In this document: positions 23,788-31,700 of the stretch, piece after piece | Numbering within the stretch: the first letter of the stretch is position 1 | Layout of the letters: each line of letters begins with the position of its first letter | Source: Actinomycetota bacterium | Lineage (GTDB): Bacteria; Actinomycetota; UBA4738 | DNA length: 41,697 nt | Reading direction: 5' to 3' | Assembly: GCA_005888465.1 (NCBI GenBank) | Contig: VAYJ01000060.1 | Coordinates: 1 to 41,697 of the forward strand | Notes under the pieces: generated by a model | Seen by the model: the letters and a program-made list of their open reading frames with translations, nothing else | What the model was told of the DNA's origin: nothing | Database searches by the model: none | Made by a program: the position numbers and the translations under genes

Positions 23788-25700
23788 CCACGACGCCACC
23801 GACGCACGCCGCCTCGCTCCTCCGGCCGGAGGACGTCTACCTGTTTAACGAGGGCACCCACGCGCGTCTCTACGAGCGGCTGGGGGCCCATCCGGCCGAG
23901 GTCGATGGCACGCCCGGCTTCACGTTCGCGGTCTGGGCGCCGAACGCCCGCTCCGTCGGCCTCATCGGCGACGTCAACGGATGGGATCCGAAGGCCTCGC
24001 CGCTTCGGGCGCGCGAGTCCTCCGGCATCTGGGAGGGCTTCGTGCCGGGGGTGAAGCCCGGCGATCGATACAAGTTCGCGATTGCCTCTCGACACCGTGG
24101 GTATCGCGTCGCGAAGGCGGACCCGCTCGCGTTCCGCTCCGAGCCACCGCCCGCCACGGCGAGCATCATCTGGGACCTCGCCTACGACTGGGGTGACACG
24201 GAGTGGATGAGCTCGCGCCGCTCGCGATCCTCGCTCGACGCGCCGATCGCCACCTACGAGGTGCACCTTGGCTCCTGGATGCGCACGCCCGGCGGCATCC
24301 CGCTCAGCTACCGCGACCTCGCGCCGAGGCTCGCCGAGCACGCGACCCGGATGGGGTTCACGCACGTCGAGCTGCTGCCGGTGATGGAGCACCCGTTCTA
24401 CGGCTCGTGGGGCTACCAGGTCACGGGCTTCTTCAGCCCCACCGCCCGCTACGGCACGCCGCAGGACCTCATGTACCTGATCGACGTGCTGCACCGGCAC
24501 GGAATCGGCGTGATCCTGGACTGGGTGCCCTCGCACTTCCCCGACGACGAGCACGGCCTCGGCTATTTCGACGGAACGCATCTGTACGAGCACGAGGACC
24601 CGCGCAGGGGCCGCCACCCCGACTGGCAGAGCTTGATCTTCAACTATGGGCGGAACGAGGTTCGGAGCTTCCTGCTCTCGAGCGCGATGTTCTGGCTCAC
24701 CGAGTACCATGCCGACGGCCTGCGGTTCGATGCGGTGGCATCGATGCTGTACCTCGACTACTCGCGCCGCGAGGGGGAGTGGATCCCGAACGAGCACGGC
24801 GGTCGCGAGAACCTCGAGGCCATCTCGTTCCTCCGCCAGCTGAACGAGACCGTGTACCGGCTCGAGCCCGACGTGCAGACGATCGCCGAGGAGTCGACGT
24901 CCTGGCCGCTCGTCTCCCGCCCGACCGACGTCGGCGGCCTGGGGTTCGGGCTCAAGTGGGACATGGGGTGGATGCACGACACGCTCCGCTACCTCTCGCG
25001 CGACCCGATCGACCGGAAGTCCCACCATGGCGACCTGACGTTTCGCCAGTTCTATGCCGGCGCGGAGAACTTCGTGCTGCCGCTCTCCCACGACGAGGTC
25101 GTGCACGGCAAGGGCTCGCTCCTCGAGAAGATGCCCGGCGATGAGTGGCAGCGCTTCGCGAACCTGCGGCTCCTGTTCGGCTACCAGTACGCGCTGGCCG
25201 GCAAGAAGCTCCTGTTCATGGGGAACGAGTTCGGCCAGCGACGCGAGTGGGCGCACGAGCGGAGCCTCGACTGGCACCTTTTGGAGCAGCCCGAGCACGC
25301 CGGGGTTCTGCGCTGGGTCCAGGATCTGAACCGGATCTACCGGGACGAGCCCGCGCTGCACGAGAAGGACGCGGACCCCGCCGGGTTCGAATGGATGGAG
25401 CCCGACGACGCTTCGATCAGCATCGTCGCGTTCATCCGGACCGGGCTGACGAGCGATGACATCATCCTGGTGGCCTGCAACTTCACGCCGGTCCCCCGCT
25501 CGAACTACCGTCTCGGCGTCCCTCGCGGCGGGCCCTGGCGGGAGATCCTGAACAGTGACGCGCATACCTACGGCGGGAGCGGGTGGGGGAACCTGGGCGG
25601 GCTCGAGACGGCACCGACCCTCTCGCACGGGCGCAAGCTGTCGGTGGCCCTGACGCTCCCTCCGCTCGCATGCGTGTTCCTGAAGAACGTGGCCGCATGA
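23784..25700 (+). CDS. glgB: 1,4-alpha-glucan branching enzyme GlgB
   Basis: 638 residues, GH13. A CBM48 domain (about 45-150; FAVWAPNARSVGLIGDVNGW) is followed by the TIM barrel: VILDWVPSHFP, the nucleophile Asp316 in ADGLRFDAVASMLYLDYSR, the acid/base near Glu369 in IAEESTSWP, LSHDEVVHGKGSL and GNEFGQ. It forms alpha-1,6 branches in glycogen. It lacks the extra N-terminal N1 domain of long GlgB proteins. The ATGA overlap at each end (malQ and glgX) shows translational coupling. Confidence 0.95.
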   Translation: MTTTPPTHAASLLRPEDVYLFNEGTHARLYERLGAHPAEVDGTPGFTFAVWAPNARSVGLIGDVNGWDPKASPLRARESSGIWEGFVPGVKPGDRYKFAIASRHRGYRVAKADPLAFRSEPPPATASIIWDLAYDWGDTEWMSSRRSRSSLDAPIATYEVHLGSWMRTPGGIPLSYRDLAPRLAEHATRMGFTHVELLPVMEHPFYGSWGYQVTGFFSPTARYGTPQDLMYLIDVLHRHGIGVILDWVPSHFPDDEHGLGYFDGTHLYEHEDPRRGRHPDWQSLIFNYGRNEVRSFLLSSAMFWLTEYHADGLRFDAVASMLYLDYSRREGEWIPNEHGGRENLEAISFLRQLNETVYRLEPDVQTIAEESTSWPLVSRPTDVGGLGFGLKWDMGWMHDTLRYLSRDPIDRKSHHGDLTFRQFYAGAENFVLPLSHDEVVHGKGSLLEKMPGDEWQRFANLRLLFGYQYALAGKKLLFMGNEFGQRREWAHERSLDWHLLEQPEHAGVLRWVQDLNRIYRDEPALHEKDADPAGFEWMEPDDASISIVAFIRTGLTSDDIILVACNFTPVPRSNYRLGVPRGGPWREILNSDAHTYGGSGWGNLGGLETAPTLSHGRKLSVALTLPPLACVFLKNVAA

Positions 25701-27877
25701 CCGGCGTGCGCCCGTGGCCGGGTCGGCCCTATCCCCAGGGGGCGACGTGGGACGGCGCTGGCGTGAACTTCGCGATCTTCTCCGAGCACGCGACGGGCGT
25801 GGACCTCTGTCTCTTCCACGGGCCGAGCGACGCCGTCGCCGCGGAAACGATCCCGCTCCGCGAGCGCACCGATCTCATCTGGCACGCGTACCTGCCCGAC
25901 GCCCGGCCCGGGCAGCTCTACGGCTTCCGCGTCCACGGCCCCTACGAGCCGGAGCAGGGTCACCGGTTCAACCCCGGGAAGCTCCTCCTCGACCCGTACG
26001 CGAAGGCGATCAGCGGCACCATCGAGCCAACGGACGAGACCTTCGGCTACCCGATCGGCGGCCCGGAGGAAGACCTCGTGCCCGACCCACGAGACAGCGC
26101 TGGCGCGATGCCGAAGTCGGTCGTCGTCGACGACGCGTTCACGTGGGGCGACGACCGTCCGCCGCGCGTGCCCTGGAACCAGACCCTCATCTACGAATGC
26201 CATGTGCGCGGGATGACGATGCTTCGGCCCGGCGTCCCCGACCGTATCCGCGGCACGTTCCTGGGCATCGTCCACGACCCGATCCTCGAGCACTTGCGCT
26301 CGCTCGGCGTCACGGCCGTGGAGCTCCTGCCGATCCACCAGTTCGTCTCCGAACGCGCCCTGGCCGATCGAGGCCTGACGAACTACTGGGGCTACAACTC
26401 CGTTGCCTTCTTCGCCCCCCACGCCCGCTACGCGACCGGAGCGCTCGGCCAGCAGGTCGACGAGTTCAAGTCGATGGTGAAGGGCCTGCACGCGGCCGGC
26501 ATCGAGGTGATCCTGGACGTCGTCTACAACCACACGGGCGAGGGCAACCACCTCGGCCCCACGCTCTGCCTTCGTGGGATCGACAACGACGCCTTCTATC
26601 GCCTGCAGCCCGACGCGCGGCGCTTCTACATGGACTTCACGGGGACCGGCAACAGCCTCAACATGCTTCATCCCCGCACCATCCAGCTGATCATGGACAG
26701 CCTCCGCTACTGGATCCGGGAGATGCACGTCGACGGGTTCCGGTTCGACCTCGCGCCCGTGCTCGCCCTGTACGAGGTGAACCGCCTGGGAACCTTCTTC
26801 GACATCATCCAACAGGATCCCGTGCTGTCCCAGGTGAAGCTCATCGCCGAGCCATGGGACCTCGGCGAGGGCGGGTACCAGGTCGGGAACTTCCCCGTCG
26901 GCTGGGCCGAGTGGAACGGCAAATACCGCGACTGTGTCCGCCGCTTCTGGCGCGGCGACCCCGGCCAGGTCCCCGAGCTCGCATCGCGGCTCGCAGGATC
27001 GAGCGACCTGTACCAGGCATCGGGACGACAGACGTATGCGGCCGTCAACTTCGTCACGGCGCACGACGGCTTCACGCTGCACGATCTGGTGAGCTACGAA
27101 CGCAAGCACAACGAGGCGAACGGCGACGACAATCGCGACGGGACCGACGCGAACGACAGCCGCAACTGGGGAGCGGAAGGCCCGACCGACGCGCCCCGCA
27201 TCCGCCAGACCAGAGAGCGGATGAAGCGGAACTTCCTGGCCACGCTCCTGCTCTCACAGGGCGTCCCGATGATCTCCGCGGGCGACGAGATGGGCCGCAC
27301 GCAGCGGGGCAACAACAACGCGTACTGCCATGTCGAAGGAAGACCGGGCCCTCCTCGAGTTCACCCGGGCCGCTATGGAGATCGTCCGGTGGAACCCGAT
27401 CCTCCGGCGGCGTGCTTTCTTCGCCGGCCGCCCCGCAAACACCGGCGGTGCCAAGGACCTGACGTGGATCCGCTGGGACGGCCACGAGATCGAGCAGGAC
27501 GATTGGCAGAACCCCGACCTCCGTGCGCTCGGCATGCTGATCGACGGCCTCGCAACCGACGAGGTGGACGAGCGCGGCAATCCCATCGAGGGCGACACGC
27601 TGCTGCTCATTCTCAACGGCGGCCACCGCTCGATGCGCTTCGCGCTCCCAAGCATGGGCCGACAAGGCACGTGGACCGAGATCCTCAACACGGCGCGTCC
27701 GGGCCCACCGCGCGCATCCCGCGCGCCGTCGGTGCGGCTGATGTCGAACTCGCTGATCTTGCTCCGCCACGGCGAGGAGCCGAACGAGCCGCTCGGCAGC
27801 TAGCGCGTCGGGTTCAGGCTTCCCTGGCGATACCCGGCGGGATCGACCGACACCTCGTCCCAGCCGAGGGACCGTAG
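25697..27877 (+). CDS. glgX: glycogen debranching enzyme GlgX, N-terminal part (frameshifted)
   Basis: GH13 isoamylase-type debranching enzyme that cuts alpha-1,6 branches. CBM48 (about 10-110), WNQTLIYECHVRGMT, VILDVVYNHTGEG, the nucleophile Asp351 in VDGFRFDLAP, the acid/base Glu385 in LIAEPWDLG and VTAHDGFTLHDLVSYE. Authentic sequence ends at GNNNAYC (27328). The family continues QDNE..WFDW, but here the frame turns into a shadow, and the next frame resumes at SKEDRALLEF. About 32 nt look missing at 27330. The catalytic residues lie before the break, but the barrel's end and C-terminal domain do not follow in frame. Confidence 0.85.
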   Translation: MTGVRPWPGRPYPQGATWDGAGVNFAIFSEHATGVDLCLFHGPSDAVAAETIPLRERTDLIWHAYLPDARPGQLYGFRVHGPYEPEQGHRFNPGKLLLDPYAKAISGTIEPTDETFGYPIGGPEEDLVPDPRDSAGAMPKSVVVDDAFTWGDDRPPRVPWNQTLIYECHVRGMTMLRPGVPDRIRGTFLGIVHDPILEHLRSLGVTAVELLPIHQFVSERALADRGLTNYWGYNSVAFFAPHARYATGALGQQVDEFKSMVKGLHAAGIEVILDVVYNHTGEGNHLGPTLCLRGIDNDAFYRLQPDARRFYMDFTGTGNSLNMLHPRTIQLIMDSLRYWIREMHVDGFRFDLAPVLALYEVNRLGTFFDIIQQDPVLSQVKLIAEPWDLGEGGYQVGNFPVGWAEWNGKYRDCVRRFWRGDPGQVPELASRLAGSSDLYQASGRQTYAAVNFVTAHDGFTLHDLVSYERKHNEANGDDNRDGTDANDSRNWGAEGPTDAPRIRQTRERMKRNFLATLLLSQGVPMISAGDEMGRTQRGNNNAYCHVEGRPGPPRVHPGRYGDRPVEPDPPAACFLRRPPRKHRRCQGPDVDPLGRPRDRAGRLAEPRPPCARHADRRPRNRRGGRARQSHRGRHAAAHSQRRPPLDALRAPKHGPTRHVDRDPQHGASGPTARIPRAVGAADVELADLAPPRRGAERAARQLARRVQASLAIPGGIDRHLVPAEGP
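27330..27803 (+). CDS. glgX: GlgX C-terminal part (separated by the frameshift)
   Basis: 157 residues, SKEDRALLEFTRAAMEIVRW onward, matching the last part of GlgX: HP/RRRAFFAGRPA, KDLTWIRWDGHE, LLILNGGHR and the final beta-sandwich ILNTARPGPP. The ATG at 27330 is not preceded by a Shine-Dalgarno and arises from the junction itself, so it is unlikely to be a real start. Its stop overlaps that of the convergent larE gene. Confidence 0.75.
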   Translation: MSKEDRALLEFTRAAMEIVRWNPILRRRAFFAGRPANTGGAKDLTWIRWDGHEIEQDDWQNPDLRALGMLIDGLATDEVDERGNPIEGDTLLLILNGGHRSMRFALPSMGRQGTWTEILNTARPGPPRASRAPSVRLMSNSLILLRHGEEPNEPLGS

Positions 27878-28609
27878 TTTGGCCAGAAGCTGCTCGAGCG
27901 CCTCATATTCGCGCAAGCGATCCAGATCCTCGACTGGAACCTCGATCGTGGCAGAGGGGCCGCGATGACGCACGCGGACCGAGTCGAACCCGAGCTGTCG
28001 GATGGCCTGCTCCGCGCGGTCGACGCGCGACAGCAGCGACGGCATGATGCGCAGGCCGAAGGCAACGCGGGAGGAGAGGCAGGCGAGCGCCGGCTTGTCT
28101 GCGACGGAGAGTCCGAGGGCGCTCGCGATCGCGCGAACATCGACCTTGCCGACGTTCTCCTCGAGGAGCGGGTTGCGCACCCCGTGCTGCGTCGCCGCGC
28201 GCAGGCCCGGGCGCACGTCGGCGAGGTCGTCGGCGTTCGCGCCGGCGAGCACCGCGACGCCGGGGCCGGCAGTGGCGGCGAGACGACTGAGCGTCGCGTA
28301 TAGCTCGGTCTTGCAGTGGAAGCAGCGCAGCTCGTCGTTGCGCGCGTACGCCTCGCGCTCCACCTCGTGGGTCTCGATCACGCGGTGGGTGACTCCGATC
28401 TCGGCCGCGAGCGAACGCGCGGTTTCGAGCTCGCCGGCCGGGTAGCTCGGTGAAACGGCCGTGACGGCGGTGACGTTGGCGTGGCCCCGAGCTCGGGCAC
28501 TGACGGCCGTGACCACGGCGGAATCGACGCCGCCGGAAAGGGCCACCAGCACGGCCGTCGAACCGTAGGAGCTGACGCGGGCCTCGAGTCGCTCGAGCAG
28601 TTCGTTCAT
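27800..28609 (-). CDS. larE: LarE, ATP-dependent sulfur insertase of NPN synthesis
   Basis: 269 residues. The PP-loop SGGVDS (25-30) adenylates the carboxylate of the pyridinium mononucleotide. Cys96 and Cys99 (LRCFHCK) and Cys177 (ALACLSSR) are the conserved cysteines. LarE with only the last Cys is the sacrificial type; forms with all three bind a 4Fe-4S cluster and act catalytically, so this one is probably the cluster type. It makes the two thiocarboxylates of the nickel-pincer nucleotide. Last gene of larB-larC-larE, with a 4-bp overlap with larC. Confidence 0.9.
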   Translation of the reverse strand: MNELLERLEARVSSYGSTAVLVALSGGVDSAVVTAVSARARGHANVTAVTAVSPSYPAGELETARSLAAEIGVTHRVIETHEVEREAYARNDELRCFHCKTELYATLSRLAATAGPGVAVLAGANADDLADVRPGLRAATQHGVRNPLLEENVGKVDVRAIASALGLSVADKPALACLSSRVAFGLRIMPSLLSRVDRAEQAIRQLGFDSVRVRHRGPSATIEVPVEDLDRLREYEALEQLLAKLRSLGWDEVSVDPAGYRQGSLNPTR

Positions 28610-29112
28610 CGGTCGGCCGGCTCGAACCGGAGGGCGCGGGCGGCGGCCGCCGCTTCCTCGTAGACGTCGCGAACAGACCGGCCCGAGCGCTCCGCGAGCC
28701 CGGCGACGTCGTCGTGCTCGGGCGTCGCGCTCATGACGCGGTCGCCGAGGAGCCCGACCTTCACGCGAACCGCGCCGTCGGCGAGCGTCACGGTTGCCAC
28801 CCGACGGGCCAGCTCCGCGCGCCGAACAGGCCGGATCCGAACGCCGAACGTCGTCGTGGCCTCAAAGAAGACGGTGAGCACACGGGATTCCGCGGCCGGC
28901 TCGCAGAGGGCAGACAGCAGGACTCCGAGGCGGCCCTTCTTCATCACGATCGGCATGGTCCAGGCGTCGAGCGCGCCGGCGCCGAACACCGCCTGCACGG
29001 CATCTGCGACGAGCTCCGGCGTCAGGTCGTCGATGTTGGCCTCGAGCAGAACGAGGTCGCGCTCGAGCAAGCCGGTCGCGGCGCGCGCGGCCGGCTTCGA
29101 TCCGATGAGCAC
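28606..29112 (-). CDS. larC: LarC C-terminal part (second frame)
   Basis: 168 residues. VLLEANIDDLTPELVADA and IVMKKGRLGVLLSALC are the diagnostic LarC motifs, with ESRVLTVFFEATTTFGVR after them. LarC uses CTP to insert nickel into the pincer. GTG 29112 is just the first start in this frame; homology begins upstream at GSRDPAGVPNVVRV, directly after GYGAG in the other frame. One extra base near 29154-29158 separates the frames with no residues missing. The end overlaps larE. Confidence 0.8.
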   Translation of the reverse strand: MLIGSKPAARAATGLLERDLVLLEANIDDLTPELVADAVQAVFGAGALDAWTMPIVMKKGRLGVLLSALCEPAAESRVLTVFFEATTTFGVRIRPVRRAELARRVATVTLADGAVRVKVGLLGDRVMSATPEHDDVAGLAERSGRSVRDVYEEAAAAARALRFEPADR

Positions 29113-29779
29113 GCGAACGACGTTCGGGACGCCTGCGGGGTCGCGGCTGCCCGGCGCCGTAGCCGATGGATTCGAGCTCGAAGTCGGGAAGCTCGGCCGG
29201 CTCGCCGAGCGCCGACAGGATGGCGGCGGCTGTCGGCGTCACGGTCTCGCCGGAGACCTCGGCCGAACGGACGCGGAAGCCCCGGAGCAGCTCGAGCATC
29301 GCGGGGCCGGGCTCGCCGAGCGGGATGCTCGAAACCGCCATGCGCCCGATGCTCAGCAGGTCCAGGGCAGCGGCGACCCCGACGACGTCGAGGATCGTGT
29401 CCGGGTCGCCGAGCTCGTGGAGATGGACCTCCTCGATCGGCACGCCATGGACTCGGGCCTCGGCCTCTCCCAGACGCTCGAGCACGGCTCGCGCGCGGGC
29501 TCGGATGGGTTCGGGGAGCCCGGCTCCGTCGAGCATGTCGAGCATTCGGGGAAGGCGTGGCGTCCGCCACGGTTCGGAGCTCGCTTCAATGTGCAGCGCC
29601 CGCGAGCGGATGCCGGCGCGCGTGACCTCGACGGTCCGGACGCGGAACCGAGTTGGGATCACGCGCTCGACGAGCTCGAAGATCTGTTGCTCGGGCGCGC
29701 CGGCGTCGATGAGGGCCGCGAGCAGCATGTCTCCGGCGGCGCCGCCGAGGACGTCGACGTAGAGGGTTCGTTCGCTCAT
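28862..29779 (-). CDS. larC: LarC N-terminal part (first frame)
   Basis: Starts MSERTLYVDVLGGAAGDMLL at 29779 (TGATG overlap with larB). VHLHELGDPDTILDVVG and SGETVTPTAAAIL are LarC motifs. Authentic up to IGYGAG (about 29158); after that an arginine-rich shadow runs to the stop at 28862. The full protein would be about 390 residues, the usual LarC length. In Lactiplantibacillus plantarum larC is also in two frames (larC1, larC2) read by programmed frameshifting, so this may be functional rather than broken; a +1 slip of Gly-tRNA from GGG to GGC would suffice. Confidence 0.85.
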   Translation of the reverse strand: MSERTLYVDVLGGAAGDMLLAALIDAGAPEQQIFELVERVIPTRFRVRTVEVTRAGIRSRALHIEASSEPWRTPRLPRMLDMLDGAGLPEPIRARARAVLERLGEAEARVHGVPIEEVHLHELGDPDTILDVVGVAAALDLLSIGRMAVSSIPLGEPGPAMLELLRGFRVRSAEVSGETVTPTAAAILSALGEPAELPDFELESIGYGAGQPRPRRRPERRSRAHRIEAGRARRDRLARARPRSARGQHRRPDAGARRRCRAGGVRRRRARRLDHADRDEEGPPRSPAVCPLRAGRGIPCAHRLL

Positions 29780-30600
29780 CACGGGACCCGCCGCGCGATG
29801 AGCGCGGCCGCGTACCCCGCGCCCACCCCGTCGTCGATGTCGACGCACACCGTGCCCGGCGTGCAGGACGAGAGCATCGCGAGGAGCGCCGCAAGGCCGC
29901 CGAAGCTCGCGCCGTACCCCACGCTGGTGGGACAGGCGATCACGGGGCATGTCGCCATCCCGCCGACGACGCTCGCGAGCGCACCTTCCATCCCCGCGAT
30001 CACGACGATCGCATCGGCGCTGGCAAGCCGCTCCCGCGCCGCGGCCAGGCGGTGCAGGCCCGCGACGCCGACGTCGGCCACGATCTCAGCGCCGGCGCCG
30101 AGCAACGTCGCGGTGAGCTCGGCCTCTTCGGCCACGGGCAGGTCCGCGGTTCCCGCGGTGAGGACGAGCACTTCGCCGACGGGCGCCGGGATGTTTCGCG
30201 CGAGCGCGATCGCACCGGCGGCAGGCCGTTCGACGACGGGGATGCCGTGCGCCGCGCCGAGCCTGCGGACCGCGGATGACTGCTCGGGCGCCGCCCGGCT
30301 CACAAGCACCGGCCCGTCGTTCCCCGAGAGCAACCGCTCGACGATCGCCACCACCTGCTCGGTGGTCTTGCCCTGCGCGAACACGATCTCGCACGCGCCC
30401 TGGCGAAGCTCGCGGTGGTGGTCCACCTTCGCGAAGCCGAGGTCGGTGAACGGCAGGTCGCGGAGCGCCCGACGGGCCTCCTCCGGGCTCGTCGCGCCGG
30501 ATGCGACCGATTCCAACAGCTCGCCCAGCCGTCGCTCGTAGGGCGTCTCGGACGGCCCAGGTTCCTGCTCGGGATGGAGCCGAGCCACCTCTCCGGACAT
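29779..30600 (-). CDS. larB: LarB, NaAD carboxylase/hydrolase of NPN synthesis
   Basis: 273 residues. The C-terminal AIR-carboxylase (PurE)-like domain has VGEVLVLTAGTADLPVAEE, VGVAGLHRL, IVVIAGMEGALASVVGGM, CPTSVGYGASFGGLAALL and CVDIDDGVGAGYAAALIARR, all typical. It carboxylates nicotinic acid adenine dinucleotide and removes AMP, the first NPN step. First gene of larB-larC-larE. A TAAGGT box lies 7 nt before ATG 30600, so the operon has its own leaderless-type promoter. Confidence 0.93.
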   Translation of the reverse strand: MSGEVARLHPEQEPGPSETPYERRLGELLESVASGATSPEEARRALRDLPFTDLGFAKVDHHRELRQGACEIVFAQGKTTEQVVAIVERLLSGNDGPVLVSRAAPEQSSAVRRLGAAHGIPVVERPAAGAIALARNIPAPVGEVLVLTAGTADLPVAEEAELTATLLGAGAEIVADVGVAGLHRLAAARERLASADAIVVIAGMEGALASVVGGMATCPVIACPTSVGYGASFGGLAALLAMLSSCTPGTVCVDIDDGVGAGYAAALIARRVP

Positions 30601-30607
30601 GGGGCCA

Positions 30608-30613
30608 ACCTTA
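30608..30613 (-). promoter_or_regulatory. leaderless-type -10 box of larBCE
   Basis: TAAGGT on the minus strand ends 7 nt before ATG 30600. Its TAA is also the stop codon of the truncated cupredoxin gene. Confidence 0.45.
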
Positions 30614-31015
30614 TCGGTCCCGCCCGGCCCGCGACCAGACGAACCGGCTCAGATTGATGGTCGTGCTCTGGGTCTGCCCGACCGCGTTCACCACGTCGAT
30701 GCTCGTGTTCGGCACGGTGAACGAGTGCGTGGCCGAGCCGACGTTGGCGATCGTGAGGGAGGAACCCTTGGCCACCGTGATGGTCGTGGGTGCGAAGACG
30801 AACGCGTTGCCCGCACCCTGCTGCAGTGTGTCGGCCGCGAGCGAGGGAGCCGGTGACGGGGAGCCGCTGCCGTACCGGCCGTAGCCGCCGCTCGAGCTGT
30901 ACGAGGGCGAAGGCGTCGGCGAGCCAGCCTGGGCCCCCGTCGTGCTCTTCGCGCACGCAGCGCCGAGGAGCGCTGCAGCCATCACGATCGCGGGAATGCT
31001 CTTTCTCATGATCAT
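30611..31015 (-). CDS. truncated cupredoxin-like lipoprotein
   Basis: 134 residues. A signal sequence ends in LLGAAC with a lipobox-type Cys at 21, followed by a Ser/Pro/Gly linker, then a cupredoxin start: FVFAPTTITVAKGSSLTI and NVGSATHSFTVP (one copper-type His). Cupredoxins normally continue with a GTYxFxCxxHxxM segment holding the Cys, His and Met ligands; here STTINL is followed by SRFVWSRAGRDR and stop, 10 nt before larB. So the copper site is incomplete. The start may be ATG 31015 or ATG 31009; GGAGG precedes them. Probably exported; electron transfer is unlikely as read. Confidence 0.7.
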   Translation of the reverse strand: MIMRKSIPAIVMAAALLGAACAKSTTGAQAGSPTPSPSYSSSGGYGRYGSGSPSPAPSLAADTLQQGAGNAFVFAPTTITVAKGSSLTIANVGSATHSFTVPNTSIDVVNAVGQTQSTTINLSRFVWSRAGRDR

Positions 31016-31094
31016 CGACCTCCGTGAGAGGAGTACGCACGAAGGCCGCGCGCAGCCTGATCGAACTGTTGCGATCCCGTGGCGAGCCGGACGG
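31016..31094. other. intergenic gap between greA and the cupredoxin gene
   Basis: 79 bp, both genes on the minus strand. It holds a GGAGG Shine-Dalgarno close to the cupredoxin start and a possible TACTCC box about 15 nt beyond it. No hairpin terminator for greA was seen. Confidence 0.35.
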
Positions 31095-31637
31095 TCACGA
31101 CGCCGGCCGATGCAGCTTCAGCTCCACCACCTCGTAGGCGAACGTGCCGCCGGGCGCCTCGTAGGTGACCCGCTCCCCGACGCGCCTGCCGATGAGCACG
31201 GAGCCGAGGGGCGAGGTCGCCGTCACCGTGCGGACCCCCGCGGCGCGCTCCTCGCCGGAGAGCGCCACGAGGTAGGTCTCGTCGTCGGGATCCTCCTCGT
31301 CGAGCGGGCGAAGGGTAACCAGCATCCCGGCCGCGACCTCGTCGCCGTCCACGACCTCGATGATCTCGGGGTCCTTCAGCTTGTGCTCGAGGTTCCGGAT
31401 CCGGGCCTCCATCAGCCCCTGCTCGTTCTTCGCCGAGTCGTACTCGGCGTTCTCGCGAATGTCGCCGTGCTCGCGGGCGCGAAGCAGACGCTCGGCAATG
31501 TGGTCGCGGCCCTGGGTGCGGAGCTGCTCCAGCTCCTTGCGCATCCGGACGTACGCTTCGAGCGTCAGCCGTGCCGACGGCTCTTGTCCCGGCGCGCGCG
31601 GCGGTCGGTCGGGGGGAAGGAAGTCCTCGTCGCCCAT
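31095..31637 (-). CDS. GreA/GreB-type transcription elongation factor
   Basis: 180 residues with a short acidic/proline N-terminal extension (1-22) before the coiled coil. The tip loop GDIRENAEYDSAKNEQG (58-74) carries the acidic residues that place Mg in the RNA polymerase channel to cleave backtracked RNA. The C-terminal FKBP-like domain ends with SPLGSVLIGRRVGE. It looks intact. ATG 31637 has a TAGATT box 6 nt upstream. It could be a paralogue rather than the main GreA. Confidence 0.88.
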   Translation of the reverse strand: MGDEDFLPPDRPPRAPGQEPSARLTLEAYVRMRKELEQLRTQGRDHIAERLLRAREHGDIRENAEYDSAKNEQGLMEARIRNLEHKLKDPEIIEVVDGDEVAAGMLVTLRPLDEEDPDDETYLVALSGEERAAGVRTVTATSPLGSVLIGRRVGERVTYEAPGGTFAYEVVELKLHRPAS

Positions 31638-31643
31638 CCCCCG

Positions 31644-31649
31644 AATCTA
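31644..31649 (-). promoter_or_regulatory. leaderless-type -10 box of greA
   Basis: TAGATT on the minus strand ends 6 nt before ATG 31637, without Shine-Dalgarno. Confidence 0.5.
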
Positions 31650-31671
31650 CCAACCCGCGCCGGGCGACCCG

Positions 31672-31691
31672 TTGACATCGTGCCCGATACT
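31672..31691 (+). promoter_or_regulatory. candidate promoter of the kinase gene
   Basis: TTGACA (31672-31677) and GATACT (31686-31691) before ATG 31701. The 8-nt spacing is too short for a normal -35/-10 pair, so only the GATACT box, 9 nt before the ATG, may be used as a leaderless-type -10. Confidence 0.3.
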
Positions 31692-31700
31692 GAGCGGACC

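Noticed and set aside
23181..25628. 815-codon open frame antisense to malQ and glgB
   Set aside because: Arg/Val/Asp-rich composition of a GC-biased antisense shadow; the sense strand has clear GH77 and GH13 motifs.
31012..31653. Second minus-strand frame over greA
   Set aside because: Arg/Gly-rich shadow of the GreA frame.
31672..31691. TTGACA as a true -35 element
   Set aside because: Only 8 nt from the GATACT box; spacing does not allow a standard promoter pair.
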